A model generated the notes under the pieces. It ran no database searches. It saw nothing but the letters and a program-made list of their open reading frames with translations, and was not told the origin of the DNA. The position numbers and the translations under genes are program-made. From positions 20,594,446 to 20,658,445 of the forward strand of contig CP092882.1 in assembly GCA_030710605.1 (NCBI GenBank): a stretch of 64,000 bases of DNA. The letters are read 5' to 3'. Every line of letters starts with the position of its first letter. The first letter of the stretch is position 1. The stretch is from Cordylochernes scorpioides (lineage: Eukaryota; Arthropoda; Arachnida; Pseudoscorpiones; Chernetidae). This document shows, piece after piece, positions 9,505-18,928 of the stretch.

Positions 9505-9672
9505 ATGAGGGGGCTGCTGCTCCTTGTTCCGGACAAACTCCGTGAAGTCCACCTCCTCGTAGGACTCCTGATCTGAGCCGCTGTCCGTCTTCTCATCATC
9601 CTCCAGCAGGTAGTAGTCCCGGGACATCACCAGGACTTTCTGCACATCAGGCCAGCCATATCTATACCAATC
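9505..9672 (-). CDS. Exon of PAH-domain (GON4L-like) gene, acidic segment before PAH
   Basis: A TCTATCAG acceptor and a CAT|GTAAGC donor enclose 168 bp, exactly 56 codons in phase 0. It begins DWYRYGWPDVQKVLVMSRDY, continues with an acidic D/E/S-rich tract including SGSDQESYEEVDF, and ends EQQPPH. Splicing to the exon at 8244-8392 preserves phase and places the acidic tract directly before a PAH domain. That arrangement is seen in GON4L-type transcription regulators. GC is clearly above the AT-rich intron background. The assignment rests on the PAH module, splice logic and composition. No SANT/Myb-like domain is visible in the window, but it would lie further 3', beyond coordinate 1. Confidence 0.6.
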
Positions 9673-9769
9673 CTGATAGAACAGACACCTCGGCATTCAG
9701 ACAACTACCTGAACCAACCTTTGTATATTTAAATTACAAGAGAAGGAATAGCCAGACATCATCTTGAAG

Positions 9770-9905
9770 AAGGAATCGGAGTTTACAGCGACAAGTTTAT
9801 TTTATTTGTGCTGTGTAATCGGCAAGCTTTCAGACTTTGACATCCTTCAACTTGGAAAGCTTGCCAATTACACAGCACAAATAAAAGAAACTCGTTACCG
9901 TAAAC
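9770..9905. repeat. Palindromic foldback
   Basis: GAATCGGAGTTTACAGCGAC and GTGCTGTGTAATCGGCAAGC at left are matched by reverse complements ending CGTAAACTCTGATTTCTTC at right. The arms are about 55 bp. The loop carries CAGACTTTGACATCCTTCAA. Each arm tip has the GAAAGCTTG motif also seen near 27810, 46830 and 58700. Confidence 0.7.
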
Positions 9906-9950
9906 TCTGATTTCTTCTTACAAAAAGTATATTTGTAATTTGACCTTACA

Positions 9951-10117
9951 CAGTAGAACAATCTTCATGAGAAGACACCTCTCTACAAAGAACAGCTTCA
10001 TCACCAATATTACCATTTTTACTATTTAGCTGCTCTTCAGTAAGAGGACACTTCTCTATAAAGGATACTTTGACTCTGCAACTAGGTGCTGTCCTTTACA
10101 GAGAGGTAGTTCTACTG
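9951..10117. mobile_element. Pogo-like MITE-P copy
   Basis: Termini CAGTAGAACAATC and GTAGTTCTACTG enclose the family body in the opposite orientation (TACCATTTTTACTATTTAGC). TA or TAC follows the right end. It is a diverged copy. Confidence 0.7.
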
Positions 10118-10221
10118 TACAAGGATTGTCCCCAAAATATCTGGCCAAAACTACAAATGTATACACAATTCAATACCTCGAGGGATCAGATTTTTCTGTT
10201 GAATTAAAGTCTTTATTTATT

Positions 10222-10798
10222 TTTTTGCTTATCCCTAGTACATGTGGTACAGGCCATGAAAATCATGGTGGGTAGTTAGCGACTGCTTTTTACTGTAAGT
10301 GTCGCGTTCAGCGGCGCAGCGCCCAGGCTCTATTTTGCCCAGACGCCCGAAGTCTCTTATTCTGGTCCCGGGGAGGAAAAAATCCGTGGAATCTCAAGGG
10401 TAGAGAAGAGCGATTCCCAAGAAGTCAAATCCGCGGAAGTGTCTAAGGCAGGTATCAACCAAGGCGTAGACCTCTCGAGAGCGGGCCGAGAAACCACACG
10501 ACTCTAACCAGTCAACTACTTTATTTTTTGTCACGAATATATATACATATAAATATTTACATATGGCAAATATGTTTCTTATAATGGATTAAATTTACAT
10601 ATATTTAAAAATATATAAATCTATAAGAAAAATAACATTCTTTTCCCAACAGTAAGCGCACCACATGTCTACACATGTGAAAAGCAGTTCGACTTTGCAC
10701 TTACAAATGTGCAAGAGCCCCGTTTGGTTACTTGCACTCGCTGGTGGGGTTGGACTTTTGCAAGAATCAGGGGCCATTGGAGCAAAAGTCTTTGTTGT
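10222..10798 (-). mobile_element. SINE-A copy split by a solo LTR
   Basis: Minus-strand SINE-A runs from the AGCAAAAA-type tail at 10222-10240 through CCATGAAAATCATGG to 10299. It resumes at 10652 with CGCACCACATGTCTACAC and continues to the AATGGCCCCTGATTCTTGC block at 10798. The intervening 352 bp is a solo LTR. The tRNA-like head is absent. Confidence 0.75.
10300..10651. mobile_element. Solo LTR (352 bp) nested in SINE-A
   Basis: The insert starts TGTCGCGTTC and ends TTTTCCCAACA, the TG...CA form of LTR termini. It is bracketed by a perfect 5-bp duplication, GTAAG (10295-10299, 10652-10656). A GC-rich first half and AT-rich second half resemble an LTR. No internal retroelement sequence remains, as after LTR-LTR recombination. 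The two tips resemble those of the gypsy-1 LTR (TGTTGCGTTC...GTCCCAACA), but lengths and interiors differ, so the parent is probably a relative. Confidence 0.75.
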
Positions 10799-11358
10799 GC
10801 GTTATAGTTGGTTAAAGGAAATATTCTGATTGGGATTTTTAAAAAAAAGGGTTGAATTGAAGTAGGTGTTGAATTAAAGAAAAGTTATACACACTGTATA
10901 TTATTATATAGTCCTAAATTTTAAGTCCTGAATGTTTATACAACATGGTTATAGCAACATAAAAATATTGGTCCCAAAAGTCCTACTGTTGCTATAATGA
11001 GGTATAACTGTGTTAAGATGCATTAGCGCCTGTTATCAAAATTCGAAACTATTATAGACGCGTATGATTCTTTTTTAAAAATAAACAATTTCTACCGTTC
11101 TTACTGCAGTAATAGTTTCGAATTTATATAACTGTGTATTGTAGAGAATGTAAGTATTGAAATCTAGTAGTTTCAAAGTGCAATGAATCAATGAAAGTTT
11201 ATACCAGCAACAACCTACAATAAAACTCCTTTGACATTTAGCATTATAGTTAAGTTTATTACCATTTCCCATTTATTATAGTCAAAATTGACTGGTTAAC
11301 TTTTTAATTACCAATTGTAAAATGACCTCTTTATTAAGGTTATGCATTTCGCTATTAA

Positions 11359-12461
11359 CCCTTAACTGGACGGGTTGGGTAGATTCTGCCCATGCATAAA
11401 TTTAATATAGGAAAAAAAATATTTTTCGTTTACCTAGAGCTACCAGCTTTCATGTATTCTAATTTTACAGTGATACAAACATTTTCCATCCATCGTTTAT
11501 AAATTTCAGTTTTGGGAGGGGGGTTAAATTTGCATGTGTGGGCGGATTCCGCCCGACCCGTCCAGAAGCGTGAGAATTTTTCGTGTCAGTGTTAGCTCGT
11601 GGCTCATACTTGAGTCTCTATCTTCCGCAATTTTTAGCTTCCTTTTTATAAAATAACACTTATTTCTTTGGATAAGTATAATAATCAATCAAGTCAACAG
11701 AGAGAACTATCCCTGCCATCCCAAAATATATGTTTTATAGATTAGTCGACCACACTTTGGAAGAAATATTCCAGCAGACAATTGATTCACTTCAGTAGAA
11801 TTAGTTGATAAGTTGAAAGAACATGGTCTTACATATTTAGGAACGATGAGAAAGAACAAAACTTAGATTCACCACAATTTCAACCGCACCCTAATAGAGA
11901 ATCAGTAACCTCTTATTTTAGTTTCTCTGGAACAACCACTTTAGCCTCCTATGTTCCTAAAAAAAAAAATCGGTAATCAGATTGATAAAAAAAGGTAAAA
12001 AAGATAGGAGTCAATTTATTGTTGATCTTGGGAGAGCATTGACTGATGAACACCTGGCCACACGTAATCTCAATTCTCTCCCACTGCAATTACAGACAAC
12101 AATTCAAGAAGAATGATGGTTCAAGTAAACCAAGTAAATCTACAATGCCACAACAATCTGATACTCCAAAAAGGTGCTACAAATGTCCATCAAAAAGCGC
12201 AGTAAAAAATAAAAACCCTTTGCTCTGTATGTCAACTAAGCGTTTGCAATAACATTTATTTATAATTTTTGAAAACTGTAAATAAATTATATTCAGAATT
12301 TTTAAGTCAAAATCTGTATATTAACTATATATTAATTAAATATTTTTTTAAATATTGATTTCAATCATTATTGAGCGCTTATTTCATAAAGTTACATAGG
12401 TGGGTTGAATCTACCCAACCCGTCCAGTTACGTAAGAAAAATCCACCCGTCCAGTTAAGGG
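11359..12461 (+). mobile_element. Decayed piggyBac element
   Basis: TTAA target sites at 11355-11358 and 12462-12465 flank inverted termini starting CCCTTAACTGGACGGG. The longer block GGGTTGGGTAGATTC is repeated as an inverted sub-terminal copy near 12400. This TTAA and CCC arrangement is diagnostic of piggyBac. The 1.1-kb interior holds broken transposase sequence (see 11790-12250), so the copy is about half the autonomous length and non-functional. Confidence 0.85.
11790..12250 (+). pseudogene. piggyBac transposase remnant (C-terminal third)
   Basis: Broken frames match the piggyBac DDD transposase in the expected order. A block ELVDKLKEHGLTYLGTMRKN at about 11800-11860 is followed by residues like TLASYVPKKK near 11960. 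LGRALTDEHLATRNLNSLP follows near 12030. A C-terminal cysteine-rich tail comes last (12046-12250), with CYKCPSKSAVKNKNPLLC. At least two frameshifts and a stop separate these, and upstream catalytic regions are deleted. The C-terminal Cys motif is the part that normally binds the element ends. Confidence 0.7.
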
Positions 12462-12534
12462 TTAAAGACCTTAATAGAGGTTGGGGGTTTCCACCTGAGT
12501 TTAGGGAAGGAAAGAGAGAGAAAAGCAAGCTCAC

Positions 12535-12633
12535 CTACAGTCTGCCACAAACCAGCTGGCCCGGTATGAAGGGAAGTCCATCCGTCGGCTTATCTTATCT
12601 TGGCAAGGTGGCGGGGTGATAGATGGAATCTCT
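12535..12633 (-). CDS. Weak exon candidate upstream of PAH gene
   Basis: A GTTCAG acceptor and a TGTAG|GTGAGC donor bound 99 bp. The favoured open frame encodes EIPSITPPPCQDKISRRMDF and then PSYRASWFVADC. Local GC is high compared with flanking introns. Phase does not match the exon at 9505-9672 directly, so either another exon intervenes or this is spurious. No domain is recognised. Confidence 0.3.
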
Positions 12634-13150
12634 CTGAACTTGGCGCAGGTCCTCCAATTACCATTGCATCAATTGTTCCTTTTAGTTGGGAGTCTAGCAA
12701 GTGTAAGAATACCTCTTTCTCTCTCTCTCTTTAGTGGAAGACAAGAACAACTTCAATATAATTGAGTAAAAAACTTCACTGATACAGTTTAGTTATGAAA
12801 TACTTTTTTTCTCCCTTTTTTAAAATTATATTTGAAATTTATAGGGAACAAATATTGTCAAGTATAAAAGAAATTGAATCATTAAGCACAAATTTTATTT
12901 TTTAAATATAAAACAAACTTCCACTGTCCTCACTGCGATGAAAAAAAAAAAAGAGATTGGGAGTGCTTGGCTCATCAGTGGGGAACCTTTCCGGCGGTTT
13001 CGCCAATTTAATCTACCCGACTGCTTCTTAGAGCTCTAATACTGTATTGGACGATTCTACTTATATATGCTGCAATGAAGGATGGAATCTTAGAAATGGT
13101 GTTCAAGCAAACTATGGACATAAGATTTTATAGGACAGTAGAATTACATA

Positions 13151-14423
13151 CAGTAAAACCCCTCTATAGTGAACCCCAATGGGACAGAGCTTTTGGTTCA
13201 CTATAGCCACGGTTCACTATAGCCACGGTTTGGCTATTTTTTTTAATTTTCAAAATTTTTAGACCGTATAATTAAAGGACGGCCATACACACAAGAAGAG
13301 GCTGCCTCTTAATAGTGGTCACATTGTTTTAATTCCTTTAATTGACCAATTTCCTTACATTAATACTGAATAATAATAGAAATCATTAGATGATAGGTTC
13401 TTCTTATCATTAACATACATGTACCTCTATGTCCAATTTAAAAATCAAGACAAATCCTAGGCAGTTTTATTAAATATATATTCAAATATATAAAATGATT
13501 TTAAAACATCATTATCACATTATATAATACAATGTTTACTTGAAAAAATGGTTCTAATACCTTGTTGCTTCGAAACACTCTTCAAGCATTGCACCATTCA
13601 AATAAAGTTAGTGTTTTTCTTCCATTTCATGTTTCTACATATTCTTTTAGACCTAGATTTCGTTTTTTTTTTAACCAGTCATGCAAAACATTGCTGGCTT
13701 TAAAATCACCATAGTTAATGCCATAAAAATAATTTTTGTTTCATCATTTTGGACTTTTTTTTTTAGCCCTAAGACGTACGATCGCGGCAAAAGTTGAGGT
13801 TGATTCCTCTTTGTAACAATTTTTAATAGATTTATATTTTATCTTTTATAATAGAAAAGTTATATTCTCTTATTTTAATATGTTCTTAACATTTTGCCTG
13901 TGTTGTTTCACTTTGAAAAGTTCTAAAAATGGCCTTTTTTTTTTTTTTTTTTAAAGAAATAACGTTTTTGTTTTTAGAATGGTTTTCTTTATTTTGGAAG
14001 CCATTTGCATTTTTTATATTTCAAATTTAATGGATTCAAAGATATTTTATTTAATAAAAAGTATAATGTGTAAAAATTTATACAACATACAGCAAAAATA
14101 AAGTGCAAAAATCAAAACAAACAATGCCGCTAAATTTATTGTTTTGAAATCGCGATCCGCGAGCTGAAACATGCTCAAAATTTTATTATTTTAATTTTTT
14201 TTTAAATTACAATTTTAAGTTCGTTATAAGCATAGTATTTTAAATATATTTTATTATTTTTGGACCGAAAATAGGTTCGTTATAGGGGTAGTTCGTTATT
14301 CTAAAAATCGCAAAGTTCGTTATAACGATGGTATTTTCAATGGATTGGAATTGGGAATCGGCGTGGGTTCGTTATAAGGGAAGGTTCGTTATATCCAGGG
14401 TTCGTATTAGCGGGGTTTTACTG
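13151..14423. mobile_element. Pogo/Tigger-like non-autonomous DNA transposon, 1.27 kb
   Basis: Termini CAGTAAAACCCCTCTATAG and TTAGCGGGGTTTTACTG are inverted and flanked by TA on both sides (13149-13150, 14424-14425). GAACC-type sub-terminal repeats (GGTTCACTATAG, GGTTCGTTATA) recur near both ends. The interior is AT-rich, with no transposase. A second, inverted copy of the left part lies at about 20440-21670, and a 171-bp miniature at 23127-23297. Confidence 0.75.
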
Positions 14424-14550
14424 TATATCCCTCAGTCAGGAAACTCTATGGGATATCTGGCAATCATCGCTGGAATCTGCTAGTTGGACGACCAGAGGTG
14501 TGAGGGTTCTTGGAACGTTATCTACAGATGATAAAAAAAAAAATAGATTC

Positions 14551-14824
14551 TGTTAGTTTTGATATTTAATTAATTTTCTAGAAATTTATATCAAACAGAA
14601 GAAGTCTGCACTTATAAAAAAAAAGAAGTTTATTTTTCTTCCTTAAGAATATTTACATGCAACTCAAGCAAAACTAAAATTAAAATTAAAATTGAACGAA
14701 CAAAATTTACATATCTTTTGATAGATTGAATTTACCTTTTCTTGGTCAAAAAACAATAGAAAAATAAATTAATTAATATTCAATCACTCATATTTAATTA
14801 TTTTTTTTAAGTTCATCCACATCA
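14551..14824 (-). repeat. gypsy-2 3' LTR
   Basis: The 274-bp terminal repeat reads TGATGTGG...ACTAACA on the sense (minus) strand, with TG...CA ends. It appears identical to 18650-18923, including the 9-A run. Confidence 0.95.
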
Positions 14825-14840
14825 ACTCCCCCTTTTTTAA
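14825..14840 (-). promoter_or_regulatory. gypsy-2 polypurine tract
   Basis: The sense-strand purine run AAAAAAGGGGGAGT lies directly before the 3' LTR, the position where plus-strand DNA synthesis is primed. Confidence 0.85.
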
Positions 14841-14854
14841 GATAGCAATACTCA

Positions 14855-17800
14855 TTAAGGTACATATCTATCCGGTGGTCTCCTCTCTCGTAGTGGATAT
14901 CTCCGGGAAGGTGTAGATTCAGTCGGTGGTCCAGGTGTAGATTCTGCTACTATTGTAGCAGGAGTCAGGGGACTTGACGTCTGAGGCCTTGGGTAGCTTA
15001 TTCCTTCTTCTGATGACGAAACATCCTTTCTCTCCATACTTCTCCTCATATAGTTAGTGTGTACTTTCCTTTCTATTCCATCAGTTTCTATCATACAGCT
15101 GTTGCTTCCCACTATTCTCTTTACAATCCCAAACATCCATTTCGGTTTTCCTCTTTCCATCCATCTGTATCTTACTCTATCATTTACTTTGTAGCTATTG
15201 TTCTGTTTTTTATTTTTCAATCTCCCCACTCTTACTGATTTCTTGCTCAACATGGAAATCTTCGTTCTAATCTCGCGATTTAAAAATATTCCAGCCGGGG
15301 ATTTCTCCGTTCTAGTCAAAGGACTCAGTCTATATGCATATAAAGCCTTAATCAAAGCAAACTCAAGGGGCAATTCCCTTTCCTCCGAAATAATTCTTTT
15401 CATAGTTTTTTTTATCTCTCTTACAGACACTTCCGCTAGTCCGTTGCTCTCCGGATGGTAAGCGGGGCTGAACATCGCATGTATGCCATTTCTTTCGAAA
15501 AATGTCTTTATTTCATAACTTCTAAACGGGGGCCCATTATCCATTACCGCCACCTCCGGGATACCATATCTCGCCAAACATTCTCTCAAAAAGTCTATGC
15601 AGAATCCCGCCGATGTATTTGGAACCATTTGACATTCTATCCAATTAGAATGCGCATCCACCAATATCAAAAAAGTTTTTCCCGCAAAATAGAAATAGTC
15701 AAGATGAATTCTCTTCCAAACTTTGTTTGGTGGAGTCCACTCGGTAAATTCCTGTTTTGGCAGCTTTGATGTGTTTTCCATACAAGTGCTACAGCTTTTA
15801 GACAGTTTCTCAATTTGCTCATCCATTCCCGGCCAATAGACAGAACTTCTGGCCAGAGTTTTCATTTTATTTACTCCAATATGATTTTCATGGATGATTT
15901 TCAAAACATATTCTCTTAAGGAATCGGGGATGATCATTCTATTTCCGAAAAACAGGCAATTTCTTACTATTGTTATCTCGTTTTTAATTCTATTATAAGG
16001 TTTTATATCTACCTCTGAGTCAACATCATACCTATCGTACTTGACTAACTTATATAGTTTTCTAAGAGTTGGATCTTCTTGGGTTTTGTACGATACCAAG
16101 ACGTAATCTAATATCGAATTTTCTATTAATAATATTTCTCCCATTTCCTCTTCCTTCTCCCCTTTTTCAGGATTTGGAAATCTTGAAAGAAAATCTGCAA
16201 GAGGTATTTCACTTCCCTTAGTATACTTAATTTCAAAATTAAAATTTGATATTGAGAGTGACCATCTATGTAATCTATTTGCCACTAAGGCTGGTAAATT
16301 ATTTTTATCGCCAAAAATGGCTAGTAATGGTTTGTGATCTGTATTAATAATAAATTTTCTTCCGTAAAGGAATTGTTTTAGCCTGTTTAAGGTAAAGAAT
16401 ATTGCTAATCCTTCTTTTTCTATTTGGGAATATTTCTTTTCTGTGTCATTTAGTGTTCTTGAAACAAAAGTAATTGGTTTCTCAGTGCCGTCTACAATAT
16501 GGGAAATATATCCTCCAATACCATAATTTGATGCATCACAAGTAACATAAAGAGGTAAATCTTGCGAATAATGCGTCAAACAAGTTTTTGTACTAATCAA
16601 ATTTTTACATTTTTCGAAAGCCTGATCATGTTCATTTTTCCAATTCCAATTATAACTTCTTTTCAATAGAGAGAATAAAGGATTTGCATGTATGGATAAA
16701 TTTCTAACGAATTTACTGTAGAATGACAACATGCCCAAGAAAGATTTCAATTCTGAAATGTTACTCGGTTTAGGACATTTTTTTATACTGTCCAGTTTAT
16801 CCTCAAGGGGATAGATTCCATTTTTATTTATTTTATGTCCCAAATAATCGATTTCATCAACAAAAAACAAAGATTTTTCTTTATTAATTGAAAAATTAAA
16901 ATCCGATAATTTATTCATGACTGTTTCAATATCTGAAATATACTCATTTACATCAGACGATGCTACAAGAATATCGTCTAAATATATTATTACATTTTTA
17001 AGACCGGAAAAAATATTGTCCATAGTTCTTTGGAAAATAGTTGCTCCGGACTTGATACCGAAGGGCAGCCTTTTATATTTAAAAAGGCCTTTATGGGTAG
17101 AAATAACTGTCAATTTTTGAGATTCCTCGTCTAGAAGTATCTGATGGTATGCGCTTGAAAGATCAATTTTACTAAATATACTTTTACCAAAAAATGAATG
17201 TAAAACATTATCGATGTTCGGTATCGGATACTTTACATCCTCGATAAATGGATTTAAGGTTCTTTTAAAGTCCGCGCAAATTCTAATTTTGCCGTTTTTC
17301 TTAGGGACGCATACTAGCGGTGAAGCTATTGGGCTATCCACTATATTTTCAATAATATCATTATTCAATAAAAATAATAGTTCTTCCTCAATTAAATTTC
17401 TAATAGCAAAGGGAGCAGGTCTAAATCTATAAAATTTTGGTGCAAAATTATTTTTTACATTAATGTGTACGGAAATATCCTTTATTGGCAAGACTATATC
17501 TTTGAAAAGTTTACAATATTTATTAAAAATAAAATTAGTATCAAAATTATTATTTTGTTGGACATTAATTTGTACCATATCAAAATATACTATCCAGTCT
17601 TTTCCTATGAGAAATTTATTATTTTCAATATTTGTTACTATTAAGTTTAAATGGCCTATTTTATTTTTATATCTTACTTTTACTTTACATTCTCCAATAG
17701 AGGAAATGCCCTTTCCTTGATAATCGGTTAAATAACATTTAGACGGAAATAATTTAACATGTTCAAAATATTTTAAAAATAGATCTTTTGACATAGTTGT

Positions 17801-18649
17801 TAAAGCTGCACCCGTGTCAATTTCTGCTAAGAATTTTATGTCGAAGACATACAAAATACTTTCAAATTTATTAGCCAGATATTCTATGTTATTGATGGAC
17901 TCACCATTCTTTCCCGAAAATGATTCTCCGTGGGCAGATGCTTCGCTCTTTCTTGGTTGAAAATATCCATTCTTAGATTTTGAATGACAAACAGTCGATA
18001 TATGTCCCAATTGTTTACAAGAATAGCAGAAAGAATTTCTAAAAAAACATCTGTCCGAATGATGATTCATCTTTCCACAATGTTTGCATTTAGAATGTAA
18101 TTTGTTTATTTCTTTAGTTTCAGCATAAGACTTCATTTTCAACACATTACAATCTACCGATTCTATTGTGGTAGCAATATTTACTGCCATATTAAAAGTG
18201 AGCTCAGGCTCTTGAAGTAATCTTTTCAAAATAACTTGATTAGAAACGCCTGCAATGAATTTATCCCTTAGGTGTTCTTCAATATTTAAGCCAAAATTAC
18301 ATTTATTAGCTTGTTTTTTTAATTTAAGGACATATTCTTCTATTTTTTCTCCATGTTCCTGAATCAATTGGCTGAACTCATATCTTTCAAAAATAATATT
18401 TAGCTTAGGTGTAAAATGAGTAAGTAGAACACTAACAATTTCTTCAAATTCTAATGCACAAACATCTCTAGGTGAGATCAATTCTTTCAGAATTCCATAA
18501 GTATTTGGTCCAATAGACATAATAAAAAAAGGAACAATCTTCTTACCTTCAATTTCATTCACAAAAATGTACTGTTTGAATCGTTGAATATAGTTTTCGA
18601 AAGGTTCTTCTTTCATTACATAAGGTTCGAACGAAAGCCTCGTCGCCAT
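14855..18649 (-). CDS. gypsy-2 Gag-Pol polyprotein (1264 aa)
   Basis: One frame encodes all functions. Gag capsid-like sequence spans about residues 1-180. Two CX2CX4HX4C zinc knuckles lie at about 188-201 and 208-221. The aspartic protease motif EIDTGAALTTM is at about 276. Reverse transcriptase has a YLDD box at about 556-559 and an LPFGIKSGATIFQR block before it. RNase H begins at the TCDASNYGIGG motif (about 703). Integrase has an H-H-C-C zinc region (HENHIGVNKMK...SCSTCM) and DDE residues in HLDYF, MDNGPPF and ESNGLAEVS contexts. No frameshift separates gag from pol, so Gag:Pol ratio must be set by processing or another mechanism. The protein copies the element RNA to DNA and integrates it. 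The start chosen is the first ATG, immediately after the 5' LTR. Codon use is AT-rich, like the surroundings. Confidence 0.95.
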   Translation of the reverse strand: MATRLSFEPYVMKEEPFENYIQRFKQYIFVNEIEGKKIVPFFIMSIGPNTYGILKELISPRDVCALEFEEIVSVLLTHFTPKLNIIFERYEFSQLIQEHGEKIEEYVLKLKKQANKCNFGLNIEEHLRDKFIAGVSNQVILKRLLQEPELTFNMAVNIATTIESVDCNVLKMKSYAETKEINKLHSKCKHCGKMNHHSDRCFFRNSFCYSCKQLGHISTVCHSKSKNGYFQPRKSEASAHGESFSGKNGESINNIEYLANKFESILYVFDIKFLAEIDTGAALTTMSKDLFLKYFEHVKLFPSKCYLTDYQGKGISSIGECKVKVRYKNKIGHLNLIVTNIENNKFLIGKDWIVYFDMVQINVQQNNNFDTNFIFNKYCKLFKDIVLPIKDISVHINVKNNFAPKFYRFRPAPFAIRNLIEEELLFLLNNDIIENIVDSPIASPLVCVPKKNGKIRICADFKRTLNPFIEDVKYPIPNIDNVLHSFFGKSIFSKIDLSSAYHQILLDEESQKLTVISTHKGLFKYKRLPFGIKSGATIFQRTMDNIFSGLKNVIIYLDDILVASSDVNEYISDIETVMNKLSDFNFSINKEKSLFFVDEIDYLGHKINKNGIYPLEDKLDSIKKCPKPSNISELKSFLGMLSFYSKFVRNLSIHANPLFSLLKRSYNWNWKNEHDQAFEKCKNLISTKTCLTHYSQDLPLYVTCDASNYGIGGYISHIVDGTEKPITFVSRTLNDTEKKYSQIEKEGLAIFFTLNRLKQFLYGRKFIINTDHKPLLAIFGDKNNLPALVANRLHRWSLSISNFNFEIKYTKGSEIPLADFLSRFPNPEKGEKEEEMGEILLIENSILDYVLVSYKTQEDPTLRKLYKLVKYDRYDVDSEVDIKPYNRIKNEITIVRNCLFFGNRMIIPDSLREYVLKIIHENHIGVNKMKTLARSSVYWPGMDEQIEKLSKSCSTCMENTSKLPKQEFTEWTPPNKVWKRIHLDYFYFAGKTFLILVDAHSNWIECQMVPNTSAGFCIDFLRECLARYGIPEVAVMDNGPPFRSYEIKTFFERNGIHAMFSPAYHPESNGLAEVSVREIKKTMKRIISEERELPLEFALIKALYAYRLSPLTRTEKSPAGIFLNREIRTKISMLSKKSVRVGRLKNKKQNNSYKVNDRVRYRWMERGKPKWMFGIVKRIVGSNSCMIETDGIERKVHTNYMRRSMERKDVSSSEEGISYPRPQTSSPLTPATIVAESTPGPPTESTPSRRYPLRERRPPDRYVP
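18638..18648 (-). promoter_or_regulatory. gypsy-2 primer binding site, tRNA-Ser type, overlapping the start codon
   Basis: After the 5' LTR and one A, the sense strand reads TGGCGACGAGG. This is complementary to an acceptor 3' end ending CCTCGTCG plus CCA, as in animal tRNA-Ser(GCT) from memory. The ATG start codon is formed by the spacer A plus the first two bases of this site. Confidence 0.75.
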
Positions 18650-18923
18650 TGTTAGTTTTGATATTTAATTAATTTTCTAGAAATTTATATCAAACAGAAG
18701 AAGTCTGCACTTATAAAAAAAAAGAAGTTTATTTTTCTTCCTTAAGAATATTTACATGCAACTCAAGCAAAACTAAAATTAAAATTAAAATTGAACGAAC
18801 AAAATTTACATATCTTTTGATAGATTGAATTTACCTTTTCTTGGTCAAAAAACAATAGAAAAATAAATTAATTAATATTCAATCACTCATATTTAATTAT
18901 TTTTTTTAAGTTCATCCACATCA
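18650..18923 (-). repeat. gypsy-2 5' LTR
   Basis: This is the 274-bp LTR at the 5' side of the minus-strand element. It should contain promoter, cap site and the entire 5' UTR, because translation starts at the next base but one. Confidence 0.95.
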
Positions 18924-18928
18924 GATTC

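Larger units (their letters stand above)
14551..18923 (-). mobile_element. Complete Ty3/gypsy retrotransposon 'gypsy-2' (4373 bp)
   Basis: Two 274-bp LTRs bracket a single gag-pol frame. A perfect 5-bp target duplication, GATTC, lies at 14546-14550 and 18924-18928. The LTRs show no difference by eye, and the 1264-codon frame is uninterrupted, so the insertion is very young and possibly still autonomous. The element is extremely compact. The start codon overlaps the primer site, the stop lies 30 bp from the 3' LTR, and no leader or spacer exists. The order protease-RT-RNase H-integrase places it in Ty3/gypsy, with two zinc knuckles suggesting a Mag-like lineage (inference). Confidence 0.95.
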
